Assembly (NCBI GenBank): GCA_029339195.1
Contig: JAPTJF010000079.1
Location: forward strand, 108,363 to 172,362
DNA length: 64,000 bases
Source: Micractinium sp. NFX-FRZ
Taxonomy: Eukaryota; Chlorophyta; Trebouxiophyceae; Chlorellales; Chlorellaceae
Reading direction: 5' to 3'
Shown here: one piece after another, positions 35,501 through 47,046 of the stretch
How positions within the stretch are numbered: the first letter of the stretch is position 1
Layout of the letters: the number at the start of each line of letters is the position of its first letter
The notes under the pieces: generated by a model
Told to the model about the DNA's origin: nothing
Database searches by the model: none
What the model saw: only the letters and a program-made list of their open reading frames with translations
Program-made: the position numbers and the translations under genes

Positions 35501-38500
35501 GGAGATGGCTGTGGCTGACGCTGCGGCGGGGGCAGATGGAGAGGGCCATGGCCTGCACAGGCTGCGGCACATGGAGTCTGTGACGGAGGAGTGGAGCGAG
35601 TACGAGCTGCGCAAGAAAGCACTGCACACAGGTGTGTGTGTGTGCGCGCGCCTGGCTGGGCGGCGCGTGCATGTGCGGCAGGCCGGGCTGGGCGGTGCAC
35701 ACGGGGCTGGCAGGGCTGTGCAGGGCTGGGCTGGGCTGAGCTGTGCTGGGCTGGGATGCAGCCGGGCAGTGCCGTGCCTCGCCTGCGCCTGCAGGGCGCA
35801 CATCTCATCTGTTAGTTCTGCGGTGCACCAGGAATGAACACCCGTTGGTGTTGCCAGATGTGTGTTGGCTCTGTTTTTTTCCTTCCTTGCAGAGGAGAAC
35901 CTCAAGCTAAGTGCCTTGAACTGTACTTCACTCTTCCCTTGTGCCCGATGCAGAGGAGAGCTTCACTGCGTGGCGCGCAAGCCGGCACTCGCATGCGGAG
36001 GAGGCGGTGGCAGGGCTGCTGCCAGCAGCGGCTGACCTGGCGCAGCGCCTGGCGCACAGCAGCTGGCGGCACATCTCCTACCTTGCGGGGAGACCTGAAG
36101 AGGTGTGGGAGCTAGCAAGGCTTGAGGAGGGAGGCATGGTTGCAGCTTGCAGCAACAACCGCCTCACCCATTCTGGGTTGCATCCCAGTCGGTGCTGGGC
36201 TGAAAGGGCCTGCACGTGGCTCGGGTGGGTGAATTCACAGCTGGCCTCCTTGCCCGTGCTCCTCCCCTTTGTGGGTGCAGGCCGCAGGCGTCCCAGGCTC
36301 GCCCTCTGCTGGCGCGTCGCCTGCCGCGCCCCCGCCTCCCCTGCCCCCGCCCCCGCCCAAGCCAGCAGGCACCCTGCTCCTCAACATAGACAGGCTCACC
36401 CTGGCAGCTGCCGGCAGCGCCGACTGCGTGGTGGTTCTCAAGTGCGGCCCCTTCTGGGGGCGCAGCCGCGTGCTGAGCAGCCAAGGTGGGGTCTTCGTGG
36501 GTCTGAAGCTGGTGCCTGCCTGCACGCCTGTGCGTATTCCCGCCCGCCCGCCTGAGTGTGTGCAAGCCTACCAGAATGCCCTGCCTGCCAGCCTGCCTGC
36601 CTGCCTTGCCTGCCTTTTGTGCCCCCGCGCTGTGCCGCACGCTTGACGTCCATGTGCCGGCGCCCACGGCTGCAGGCAGCAGCTACAGCTGTGCCTGGCA
36701 GCTGGCGCTGCCCATCCTCGACCCCTCCAGCATCCTCACCCTGGCAGTCTGCCAGCAGCCCTCGCGCACGCACAGCGCAAGTGCCGTGTTCCGACCGGGG
36801 CTGATTGTGAAGGATGCGGTGCGGGACGCGTTCAGCTCACCTGCCGGGGTGAGTGCAGCGGGAGCTGCCAGCGGTCAGCGGCCGACTGCATGACATGTCA
36901 TTATGTGTGCGTCGGGGCAGGAGGGGGAGTGCTGCTGGCGCAGTGCTGCCTGCACCAGGTGCTGTATCACCTCCTCCGCCGGGCCACTCCTCATCACCCG
37001 CCCACCCTTGCCTCCTCCCCTGCCCGCCGCCGCAGGTTGTGGGCAAGCTGCGGGTGCGCCTGTCCTGCCTGCGCCCCAACGCCGAGCTGCCCAGCGAGCT
37101 GCCCCTGCTGGGGGAGCGTGCCAAGGGGGCGCGCGTGGTGGGCACGGCGCGGCTGGTGATGGAGGCGCGGTACGAGAGCACGGTGAGAGCCTTGCCCGCC
37201 CGACAACGCACTTGCCTGCCGGCTCGCCGGCCCTGCCTGCTCCCAGGGTCGTGCTTCCTCGGATCAGCCGCTTCAGGCCATGCCTCCTCATATCGTGCCT
37301 CCTCAAATCGTGCTCTAGCACTGCCGCCTCCTGGCTCCCTCCCTCCTGCATGCTACTCTGCCGGTCCTGGCACCAGGCCTGGCCCCAACTCACCCTCCAA
37401 ACCCCTTCCCTCACCCCCCATCCACTCCTCCCCTGCATTGCCCTCCGCAGAAGGCGCTTGTGCAGGGGTACACCGCGCCCAAGCTGCCCAGGGCCGCCTA
37501 CACGCACGGCGTGGATGGCGCAGCGCACCAGGCCGCGCTGGCTCGCGAGCGCCGCCGCATCGTGCTGCGCTGGCTGGACACGGCCAACCCAGCCATCGGA
37601 GGGCCGGCGGCGCTGGCTGTGCTGGACACGGAGAGGTGCGGTTGGGTTGGGCGGGCGGGCGGGTGGGCTGGTAGGCTGGCTTTGGAGGCTTGCCAAGGAA
37701 CATTCGGAAGGAAAGCGTGCTGCACAAGAGCTGGGGTGTGAGGCCACACCGCTGGGGAAGCTTTTCAGGGGCGCTGATGGCTGCTCAGCTGTGCTGGGAC
37801 GGCGTCCTATCCACCCACCCACCCTTGCCCTGCTGCCCCTGCTGCCCCCCCTTGCTGCTCTTGACAAGTGCTTCTTTCTTCCTGGCTCTGCCGCTCGCTC
37901 CAGTGGGGCACCGCCTCCTTCCTTGGAGGCTCTTTACTCCGATCTTCTAATTATGATCAGGGATTGTGTGAGCGTGGGAGGCTCACAGAGGCCCAGTACC
38001 GCCACCCACCCACCCCTCGTCTGCCTTAATGCTGACGTAGGGAGGCGTTTGCCATGAGCCGCACCAAGGTCAACTGGCGGCGCATACAGCTGGCGCTCGT
38101 GGGGGTGCGCCGCCTGCAGCGCCGACTGCACGCCATCCGGGTCAGTGGCCAGCCGCACTGCGACGGTGTGGGCTGGTGGCCGGGTGCCGTGGGGCATGCC
38201 TGCATGGCGTGAGGCTGCTGGCTTCGCTGGTACATTGCTGCACATGTGCTGCTTGCTGTTGTTCTGTGGTCGCTGTGAGAGCCAGGCAGCGCGCGGTGGG
38301 TGTGCAGGGCAGCCCAGGGTGGCCCCGCTGCTCACTGTCTCGCCCCGCTGCCCCCCCCTGCAGGCGTGGGAAGACCCTTGGGAGAGCGGGGCCGCCGTGC
38401 TGGCCATCCTGCTCCTCTGCTACCTGCCGCACCTGGCGCTGCCCGCGCTGCTGGCCTGGCTGGTGCTGTCCACGCTGGCGGTGCAGCCCCACGACTTTGG

Positions 38501-39410
38501 TGAGTGAGCTGGCACCGTGATGAGGGGCGGCTGGCGGGGTTGCCACGGATGACAGCAACGCAGTGCAGGCCTTTAAACTGGTTCTGAGCCACACACGCGT
38601 CCAGCCCCTCCCCCCCCACCCCCATACACAAGACCTGCCAGCACTCAAGCCCAGGACTGACAAGCTGCTTGCCTGCCACCTGGCGTCTTTTCCGCCTTCC
38701 TCCCACGCAGGCCTGCCGGCTCCCATGGAGCAGGACCCGCCCGGCATAGAGCCTGAAAACGAGAGCCTGGAGGCGGGGTGCAGCGCAAACCCGCTGGCAG
38801 TGCTGCGCGCCCGCGTGGACCGCCTGCAGCGGCTGGGGCTGGCAGTGCAGAACCTGCTGGATGACGTGGCGTGCTGCGCCGAGCGGGCAGGGGTGAGTGC
38901 ACGGGTGGGGTGGTGAGCGGGATGGAGGGTGTTTGCGGGTGCAAAACCTGCTGCACGGCGCGGCGTGCTGCGCAGAGGGAGCGGGGATGGGGCGTGGTAT
39001 AATCACACATCCCCGAGGGCCTGCGGTTGGCGGGGGCGCAGTAGAGTGTAGGTGGGAAGCGGAGGGGCAAGTTCTTGCATTGGGCTCAGACTGCCGAGGG
39101 TTGCTCGCCGTGCCCCTCGCATGAGCCGGCACACGAGGCGCCTGCACACCAAACTCAGTCCCCCGTGATTCTCACACGCTCACTTTGCTGCCTGCAGGCG
39201 CTGCTGAGCTGGCGGGACCCCACCGCCACATTCCTGGTGCTGGCCGTGCTGTGCCTGCTGGCCACGCTGCTCTTCCTGCTGGGCCTGCCCACCGTGCTGG
39301 CCTCCGCCCTCTGCTTCATCATCCGCCCGCCCGCGCTGCGCACGCCCACCCCCGCCGCTCCCGTCACGCTCTTTGGCAAGCTTCCCACGTGGGGCGAGCG
39401 CATCGTGTGA
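32592..39410 (+). CDS. Multiple C2-domain and transmembrane region protein (MCTP/FTIP-like)
   Basis: Fifteen in-phase exons, 3489 nt, 1162 residues: 32592-32981, 33244-33601, 33827-34267, 34454-34830, 35000-35107, 35307-35631, 35954-36102, 36281-36485, 36676-36848, 37036-37182, 37451-37635, 38041-38140, 38364-38499, 38711-38892, 39198-39410. A basic, Ser/Pro-rich leader of about 100 residues precedes a first C2 domain at 104-235 with the Ca2+-type acidic loops (ADSNGLSDPYF, YDWDLVSADDF). A divergent second C2 (LYAKLALGRQQHTSF ... RVELYRTSSSSQKG) is interrupted by long low-complexity inserts. A third C2-like region covers about 735-890 (LLLNIDRLTLA, GKLRVRLSCLRP). The C-terminus has two hydrophobic hairpins, WEDPWESGAAVLAILLL and DPTATFLVLAVLCLLATLLF, matching the PRT_C reticulon-like membrane anchor of plant MCTPs. 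By family, MCTPs tether ER to plasma membrane at contact sites; the Ca2+ dependence of C2 domains 2 and 3 is doubtful. Confidence 0.85.
38935..38990 (+). repeat. Copy of MCTP exon 14 end inside the following intron
   Basis: The exon end (VQNLLDDVACCAERAG, then GTGAGT) is repeated about 90 bases downstream as VQNLLHGAACCAEGAG. Nucleotide identity is high over about 50 bases. Confidence 0.8.
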
Positions 39411-39814
39411 GGCGCAAGCCATTGCTGGCTGCACTCTGCTTGGTGCGCCGCCAGGCAATGGCAGGCGCCGTGCGCCTCACAAACCTGCAAATTGCTACGC
39501 TACACTGTCCACATACAAACGAACCTTTCATTGACACCCAGATCCTATCACCTCTGCGCTTTGTTGCCCTTTCTGTTTACCTCTACATGGTTTTGCCTCC
39601 CTTCAGCTGTCCCAATCCTCAACCTTGTCCCCCTTGCCCACGGCACCCTCCACCCCTTGTCGACACGCTATGCCCTCAGCTCCAGCCCGAATTCTGCTGT
39701 ACTTTACGGTTCACCTCTTCCAACCGGTTTCACACAGAGTAATCACGAGCTCAGTTGTGCTTGCATGCTAAAAAATGTAAACACGATGCCGCCGCCGCCG
39801 CTTGCCGCCGGTAG
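39411..39814. other. MCTP 3' UTR and NDRG promoter
   Basis: About 400 bases, locally more A/T-rich than the surrounding genes, with a TGTAA motif at 39776-39780 only 35 bases before the next start codon. No exon seen. Confidence 0.5.
39776..39780 (+). terminator. Candidate poly(A) signal TGTAA for the MCTP-like gene
   Basis: TGTAA within AAAAAATGTAAACACG, 366 bases after the stop. Confidence 0.5.
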
Positions 39815-42490
39815 ATGCTCATGGAGGTGCCGCCCGCCATGCACAGCATTGCCAGCTGCCAGTGCCGGTGCAGGCGTGCCGCCGTGATTTTTAGGCGTCT
39901 CAAGAAATTTGCGCCGACGCGCGTGCAGCTTGCCAAGACCTTGCGCTTCTTGCGCGCGATGGGCACGGCAGGCGCAACCGCTGTGCCTCTGGACGGCCTT
40001 CTAGACGGTAATGTGACGGGCCTGTGAAATTTGCAACAGCCGCTGCGCCGAGGCGAGCACCTTGGGACGACTGTGGCGACGGCAGCAGTGGCGGGCATTT
40101 GGGGAGGGCACTGGCGGCAGTTTCAGTCTGCAGAGTCATGCCCCTTTGCCCACGTGAGCCATCCAATACAAGCAAACTTTGAGACCCTCACTGCAGGGGA
40201 GGTGCACATAGTGGACACACGGCACGGCCCGCTGACCGTGACGGTGTGCGGGCAGCGGCAGGGCGGCACGCCCTGCCTCACCCTGCACGACGTGGGCCTC
40301 AGCCACCGCTCCTGCTTCCAGAGCCTCATGCTGGCGCTGGGACCCAAAAGCCTGCTGCAAAAGAACTACTGCATCTATCATGTGGACGCCCCCGGCTGCC
40401 AGGTGTGCGCTGGCTCTGTGTGCGCTTCTGTCCGGCTTCTGCGTGGGGCGAGGACAGGCAGGGCACGCCATGCGACCTCCAGTGGTGCCTGGCGGTAGCT
40501 AGCTGTGCCACCCACATCCCGTGAGCTCAGCCAAGTGTAGACAGCAGGCGCAACATTGCAGCCTTTGCCCCACCCACCCACCACTGCTGTGCCGCTTCCC
40601 CCCAACGCCGCCCCCCGCCGGCCCTGCAGTCCGCCTCTGCCGAGGTGCCTCTCTCCTTCCTGCCGCTGTCCCTGGGCCGGCTGGTGGAGGCCCTTGCCGA
40701 CGTGGCGGCGCACTTCAAGCTGAAGGAGCTGCTGGGGCTGGGGGCGGGAGTGGGAGGCCAAGTGATGGCGCAGCTGGCGGCAGAGAAACCAGAGGTGGGT
40801 GGGTGGGGGTGAGTGGTGAACGAGTGAGGGGGGCGGGTCAGGCATGAGAGGCGCCCCTGTCTCTCGCATCTCCCACTGCTCACTGGCTTGCTTGACCCAC
40901 TGCTCATTTTCTTGCTTGCTTGCTTGCTTGCTTGCTCACCTGGCGCATCACCTGCCTGTCTGAACTGTGTTGCCTTCCCGCACCGCAGATCTTCTGCGGC
41001 TTGATCCTCATCTCCCCCTCCTGCCGCCCGCCGGGCTGGTGGGAGTGGGGGTGGGGCAAGGTGGCGGCACGCCAGCTGGCGCACCGCGGCTGGGTCCCCT
41101 CGGCCAAGCAATACTTCATTCAGCGGCTGTTTGGGGAGCTGATGCAGCAGGCGATGGGGGGGGAGTCGGACCTGCTGCAGGTAGGCAGGCGGCGAAGTGT
41201 GCTTCTTCGTGCCTTCTTGCTTTTGTGCTTGCTAGCGGCTTGTGGGGGAGCCGGTGCGGCAGGCAATGAGGAGGGGAGCCCGACCTGCTGCACGGGGGCA
41301 GGCGGCCAGTTCTTCTCTTCCTGCTTGTTGGCGTGCGTGTGGCATTCTCTTTGTTTGGAGCCGAGGTGGCACTCAATGGGAGGTCAGCCTGTTACCTGCG
41401 CAGGCAGGTGGGGGGTGCATGCGTGGTGGATTTGGGTGGTGGCGCTTCGTCTTTTGTGTGGTGGGAGGGCCAGGATGGCGGCCATGCCGTGGGAGGGCAG
41501 CATGACCTTCTGGCGCCACCTGCCACGTCTCGCACCTCGTCCTGCCCGCCCCTTCTGCTGCCCTATGCCGGCCGTACCATCTGTAGATGAGAGGAGGGGC
41601 CGCCCCCTCTGGCAGCCGCTCCCTGCCCTACCTCTGGCACACCCACCCCCCTGGCTGCCTCCCATCCCGCCACCCTTCACTGTGCAGGCGTACCGGCGGG
41701 AGTGCGAGGAGCTGCCGCCCCTGGCAGTTGCCCAGTACCTGTGGGCCGCGCTCGCCCGCCCCGACGTCACCGCCCTGCTGCCCAAGATCCGCTGCCGCCT
41801 GCTGCTGCTGTTTGGCGGGGAGGCGCTGCACCGGGAGGACAGCCTGGAGCTGGCCAGGAGGGTCAGCAAGGCGCGGTTTGCGGTGACAGAGGTGGCGCAG
41901 GTGCGGGGGCGGGGGGGAAGGGGGTGCCAGGGCCAGGGCGGGCATGGTGAGGCCTGGGAGCTCAGTGTGCACTAGGTGGGCTGCAACAGGAGACTGATTA
42001 AATATATAGATTGCACTGGGAGGGCCTCGCCAGGAGGATTGGCAAAGCTCGCCTTGCAATGGGCCGAGGTGACGCAGGTGCTGGGAGTCAGGATGAGGGG
42101 CAGAGGGAGCTAGGGGGCAGAGGCCGGATGGGCAGGGTGGAGGTGGCACGAGGACAGGCGGCAGGGTGCGGTGGGAGCAGGGCGGGGTGGGAGGTTTGGG
42201 GGCGGCAGCTAGAGTGTTGCAGGCAATGTGCACTGCGCACCATGCTGACCACCAAGTCTGAAAGCGGGGTGTGGTGCCGCCTAGCCTACGGGAGAGGAGG
42301 CTGCACCCCATACCACTTGTTGGCAGTTGCCTCCCCTGACCCGAGAAGCTGCCACCCTCCCCACACACAGGCGGGCGGGCTGGCGAGCGAGGAGCGGCCG
42401 CAGGAGGTGGTTGGAGTGGTGGAAGCTTTCCTCACCGCGCTGCAGCTCGAGGGCTACGGCCTGGGGCCCCAGCTGCGAGTGGGCGAGTGA
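39815..42490 (+). CDS. NDRG-family protein (non-catalytic alpha/beta-hydrolase fold)
   Basis: Six in-phase exons, 1089 nt, 362 residues: 39815-40007, 40197-40402, 40630-40794, 40989-41180, 41688-41900, 42371-42490. The Ndr signature is in exon 2: IVDTRHGPLTVTVCG followed by LTLHDVGLSHRSCF (family consensus around HDIGLN). The nucleophile-elbow region reads LGLGAGVGGQVMAQ, without the catalytic Ser, as usual for NDRG proteins. LILISPSCRPPGWWEW matches the next conserved block. The N-terminal ~60 residues are basic and Cys/Arg-rich (CQCRCRRAAVIFRRLKK), atypical for the family, possibly a targeting segment. Start: the ATG at 39815 is preceded by an in-frame TAG; a second ATG at 39821 is equally possible. 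Family roles include stress and auxin-transport signalling in plants; function here is inferred only. Confidence 0.85.
41234..41307 (+). repeat. Copy of NDRG exon 4 end in the following intron
   Basis: The last ~60 bases of exon 4 and the donor region (exon end at 41180) are repeated about 110 bases downstream with several changes and indels. CGACCTGCTGCA and GGCAGGCGGC are shared. Confidence 0.75.
42011..42085 (+). repeat. Copy of NDRG exon 5 end in the following intron
   Basis: The exon 5 end (LARRVSKARFAVTEVAQ then GTGCGG, ending at 41900) recurs about 180 bases later as LARRIGKARLAMG... with GTGACGCAGGTGCTGG. Decayed but clearly related. Confidence 0.75.
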
Positions 42491-42904
42491 GGCTGATGCG
42501 TCAGTCGGTGGACAACAGCTGTGGCCTGGCCGCGTACACCGGCCGGCACCTGCCGGCGCCGCCCGTCAGGGTTGTATTTTCATTCCCCGACACAAAGCAC
42601 CTGCCTCTCAAGCCTCCCTTGTGTTGGCAGCAATCAGCAATAGCTGTGGCATTCTCCCCAATGTTGTTCAGAGACAAGGGGGCGAAGGGAGATGTGTGTG
42701 TTTACATGCGCGGGCACGCTGCGCCACCTCAGCTTCCAGATCGTCAGATAGAGGAGGATTGCTCGGGCGACTATGTTGCGCGGCGGAACTTGAACTCGTG
42801 CAGACCGAGCTTTGGCGCTGCAACCCAAGCGAGGAGGCCGCCTCTGACCCCCCCGCTTGCAGCGTTCAACCCTCTGCTCTCTGTTCTCCTCCCGGCGCAC
42901 CGTC
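42491..42904. other. NDRG 3' UTR / CDSP32 promoter
   Basis: About 410 bases between two plus-strand genes. No coding signal seen. Confidence 0.5.
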
Positions 42905-45900
42905 ATGATCAAGGCAGTGGCCACCAGCGCCATGTCCAGCAGCAGCACGGCCCTGCGACATGCGGCGTCAAGGGTTTCAGGGCCGCCCTGCCCTGCCCGC
43001 GGCCTCTCAGGCCCCCGCAGGCAGCGTCGCGCCGCGTCCGTGCAGCCCTCCGCCTCGCTAGGTCGGCCGCACGAGGAGGGGGCGTGGGGCCACCACCACC
43101 ATCACCACCACCGCCGGGATGTGGCGGCGCAGGCCAAGCCCGGCGAGACGCCAGAGCAGGCGATGGCGCGGCGCATGCGCGAGTCAGCACGCGTGGAGGA
43201 GCGCGTGGTATACATCTGTGACCGCAAGGAGTGGGAGGAGGAGATGGCCAAGGTGAGGGGGTGCTGCGTGTGGCTCCATGAACACAGCGCGGGTATCTTG
43301 CTTTACGTGGCAATCGTGCTGGCGTCTGCACCTGCCAGCTGCCTGAGCCTGTGTTTTAGTACCTACCATCGCTGCACACCTCCATGCATGCCCGTCGCAC
43401 AGCCGAAAGTCAGCCGCAGCGCAGCCGCAGCGCAGCGCTAGCCTCCTCCATGCCGCACTGTGTCTGTTCCCCACTCAACCAACCTCCCCCGCCCGTCCCT
43501 CGGTCTCCCCTGCCAGGCGGGCGACAAGCTGGTGGTGCTGGAGGTGCAAAGCGAGCATGTGTGCCAGACAGGGCTGGCCGAGGAGGCGGAGCTGCAGTGG
43601 AAGGCGGACCAGCGGGCGGCCATGGCGCCTTGCAGCGGGCTGAAGCACTCGTTTGCACGCGTGGCGCGCGAGTGCGGTGATGCCGTCTTCCTGTCGCTCG
43701 AGGTGCGCCGCACACGCTGTTGTGCAAAGGTGTTGAGTGGGCATGCGTGCGCCAGCGTGCATAGTGCAGCGCTGGTGTGGGAGGGAGGGTTGCTTGGCTT
43801 TGTGGCAGTGCCGGCATGCCGCTGTCGTGCCACTTGGGATGGGTGGGTGGGCCCTGGAGGGTGGCCCTGTGCTGGCCTGGGGTGCGGTACCGCGCTGCCA
43901 GGGTGGCAGGAGCGCTGTGGTGGTAGTTTTGTCGGCGGTGGTTGGTTGATTGGCATACTGTGCGGGTGCCAGCAGCTGCTGATTTCAAGTCAAAATGTGG
44001 CCCCCGCAATAATAAACTGCCTGGTCGGCTCGCAAAGGGGGCTGCGCCCGTCGGTGGGGACCGACTTCAGTGTGCTTCATGTGCGTGCTGTGGGTGCGGC
44101 AGGCAGGCGGTGGTAGTCTCGGTGCCGCTCCTCAGGAGCGCGGCCTCACACTGAAGCGTGTGTGTTGTGGAACCTAACAGGGGCAGGCAGGCAGGCAGGC
44201 ATGATGATGGGAGAGGCGGGCCGCCCACCGCGGGGCCACACGCTCGCTTGGCGCTCTGCACCCAGACCCCATCTTGGCTGCCGGCCGACGGTGCACACAG
44301 CAGCTGTTGCATTGTCCGGGATAGGCATGCCACCCACGTCTTTGTCCCCTTCTTTTCATCTTTTCCCCCCCTCGGTTCTCCTTCCTCCTGACCTCGTCTC
44401 CCCCTCAAATCCACGTCCCTCCTCCCGCCGCCGCAGGCGGATGACGAGGATGGCAGCGAGCTGTGCGACTTCCTGGGCATCGACGTGCTGCCCACGGTGC
44501 AGTTCTGGAAGGGAGGGCAGAAGCTGTGGGAGCACCGTGGCGTGCAGCAGCTGGACCAAGGGCTGGGAGAGGGTGAGCCCAATAGTGGGGGTGGGGGCGG
44601 GGAGGGTGAGTAGCGAGCTGGGGGCGGGCGGGTGGGGAACGGCAAGTGGAGAGAGCCGGGGCGGTGGGTGGGGGAGCACACCGAGTGGGTGGTGGGGGCA
44701 TCCCTGAGGTGCCTGGCTGAGGTGCCTGGCTGAGGTGCCCATTGCCTCTCAGCAACCTGGGGGGGTGCAGCAGATGGGACAGGGGCTGGGGGAGGGTGAG
44801 TGATCCAGTGGGAGGAGCCAGGAGGGTGTGCAGGCGTTGCGGGATGGCAGGCGGGAGTGTGGAGGCGAGCATGCGTGCTGGCGGGCTCTGCGACGGGTGC
44901 ACCGCCAGACACACAACATGTCTGCTGAGCCAGCACATCAGAGCTGCTGTCGTCCTCTGTTGCTCACTTCGCCCTGCCCTGCCCCACCTGCCCTCTCATC
45001 CCCCCCTCCCGCCCCTCCCGCCCCCCAGGTGTCCTGTACTACGGCGACACGGCGGGCAACAACGTCAAGGCCTCCCAGTATGTCACCGACCTGCGCTCGC
45101 GCGCCGACTTTGACGCCTTTGTCCAGGGCCAGCCCGACAGCGTGCTGACCGTGGTCAACGTCTCCATGCTCAGGTGGGTGCTGTGGCAAATGGGTGGGCA
45201 CGGCGTTGCCAGGCTGGGCTGGGTCAGTTGATAGAGGCAGGAAGGGTTGTCGTCTGAATGGCCCCATGCTTAGGTCAATGTGGGGAGGCTTAGCGGGATG
45301 GCCCGCTTCCTCTTGCACCTGCACTGCTCAAAACCCACCCGCTCCCCTCTCCGTGCCACATACGTCCCTGCATGCCTGCCTCCCTTCCCCCATTGCTGAC
45401 CCAAACTCTCACCTCACCTTGCCCCACCCCCTCTCCGCTCCCTTCCTCCCTCCCTCCCTTCTCCCCCGCCCCGCAGCGCCGCCCCCTGCGTGCACATCTT
45501 CCCCGCAGTCCTCTCCCTGGCCACCAACTTCCAGGGCTACGCCGCCTTCTCACGCCTGGTGGGAGACGACACGCCCGAGCTCCTGAAAGAGCTCAACATC
45601 ACGCAGGTGGGGGCGGGGGCGGGTTGCGCTGCTGGCGGCGTCGAACAAACGGTTGATGGGTGTAGGTGGGGCGGGGCGACGGCCAGTCCTGATGTTGGTG
45701 GGTGCATGTTGTTTGTTGTCGGCAGCGGAGTCCCGCAGGGCTTGCCGCGGCGGGCCGACTGGGGGCATGATGGTCACAGGGGCTAAGCAGCAACCTGTGG
45801 CACCTCCTCCCTTCCCGGATTAACACCCCCCCGGAGGTATAGTCCAACCTGTTATTTGAACCCTGTTGAACCTGTTTGACCGCAGGTACCCACCTTCCTG

Positions 45901-46071
45901 TTTTACCGCAACGGCCAGGAGGTGGGCCGCCACGTGGGCAGCTCGCGGGCCGACCTGATTGGCCAGATCCTGGCGCAGCAGGCAAAGCACGGCATCCAGC
46001 CGCCGCCGCCGCCGGGGCAGGGCTCTGTGCGCCGCCCCATGCGGCGTGGGCGGTACACGCAGGCGCGGTGA
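42905..46071 (+). CDS. CDSP32: CDSP32-type chloroplast protein with two thioredoxin-fold domains
   Basis: Six in-phase exons, 1131 nt, 376 residues: 42905-43252, 43517-43702, 44437-44572, 45029-45173, 45477-45606, 45886-46071. The first ~60 residues are basic and Ser/Ala/Arg-rich, a likely transit peptide, then seven His in a row (63-69). Two thioredoxin folds follow. The first ([16 protein letters not shown] ... [11 protein letters not shown]) has no CxxC. The second ([20 protein letters not shown] ... [17 protein letters not shown]) keeps the cis-Pro. The block [12 protein letters not shown] between the folds is the feature that distinguishes plant CDSP32. In plants the second fold has an active CGPC motif; here the aligned residues 273-276 are AAPC, so only the second Cys remains. 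The site spans an intron junction with good consensus, so mis-splicing is unlikely. Plant CDSP32 is a drought/oxidative-stress thioredoxin acting with peroxiredoxin and MSRB; that role is uncertain here. Confidence 0.88.
44765..44802 (+). repeat. Copy of CDSP32 exon 3 end plus donor in the following intron
   Basis: The exon end ([16 protein letters not shown] then GTGAGC, at 44572) recurs about 200 bases later as GGGGCTGGGGGAGGGTGAGTG, with an intact-looking donor. Confidence 0.75.
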
Positions 46072-46632
46072 GGCTGCAGCCAGGCCAGGCCGGGCCAGTC
46101 CAGTCAGCTGCAAGCGCTGGCCACCCAGGCCCCTTGCTGATTCACCCTAAGCTGCACACCGCGTGTGCTCCTCTTTTCTCCCTCAACACCCTGCTGCTCT
46201 CCACGCACGCCAACAAATGCATGATCGCGCGGGGCTGCCCGTCTCAAGAGCGGGCGCACCCCACACACGACACCCGCGCCACCAGCCGCTCAGTTTTCCC
46301 GCTGCTGTCACCTCTTTCCCTCCTAGCAATTTTGTTGCCACCCCTGTTCCCCGCCCCCCACACCCCCGCACCCCACACACCGTGCGTGTGGTGTGATGTG
46401 TACCCAGAGTTTTCCCGGCCGCCCCAGGCCGGCTGCCCATCTGTTGGGCCATGCCAGATCGATAATGCCAGATGACACACACCGTTTGTCGCCCCACTGT
46501 CTGTTACGTTTGTTGTACACCCCAATGGATGATTTGCCCATCCCTCTCGCACACACTTCACACCAACACAACACTGTGCACTCTCGTTTCTCCTCCACGT
46601 GTTATCTTGTCCAGCTCTACTCTGCTCTGCAC

Positions 46633-46745
46633 AGTCACATGTAAGGCTACAGGGCAAACCCAGGAAGGAGGTGATGCAGCTGAGGGGCAGCAGGCCGGGC
46701 AGGCAGGTTCAAGGGAGCATGGCAGGGGGAGCAGCAGTGCAAGCC
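46633..46745 (+). repeat. Dispersed repeat, copy 1
   Basis: About 110 bases, related to 49312-49425: both read GTCACRTGTAAGGCYACAGGG near the start and share GGGAGCAYGGCAGRGGGAGC near the end, with scattered differences between. The copies are in the same orientation, 2.7 kb apart, and include a TGTAA motif. Confidence 0.75.
46640..46644 (+). terminator. Candidate poly(A) signal TGTAA for CDSP32
   Basis: TGTAA about 570 bases past the stop, inside the dispersed repeat. Confidence 0.4.
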
Positions 46746-47046
46746 ATGCGCTGCACATACGGCTTGCGCAGCAAGGGCCGGTTGCACAGCAGCCTCCGCC
46801 CAGGCAGTGCCGCCATGTACTACCTAGTAGGCCTACCTAGTAGGCCTGGAGCTCCCCCTTCCGGCCCGGCAGGCATGGCCCTCAACAACAAGGCGGAATA
46901 TCAACTGTGCATGGGCTTAGGTCAGCTGGTTGCAAAGAGCAGCGTGTATATGCATTGGGGGTACTGCAACAATTCCAAGTCTAGGCCAGGCCAGGGCAGA
47001 TCTGGGTTGGGGCGGCGCGCTTTGGTCGGCAGCCGCGGCGCCAACC

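Larger units (their letters stand above)
46072..47046. other. Convergent 3' region (CDSP32 / small secreted protein)
   Basis: About 975 bases with no exon chain. It contains one copy of a dispersed repeat near 46633-46745 and TGTAA at 46640. Confidence 0.5.
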
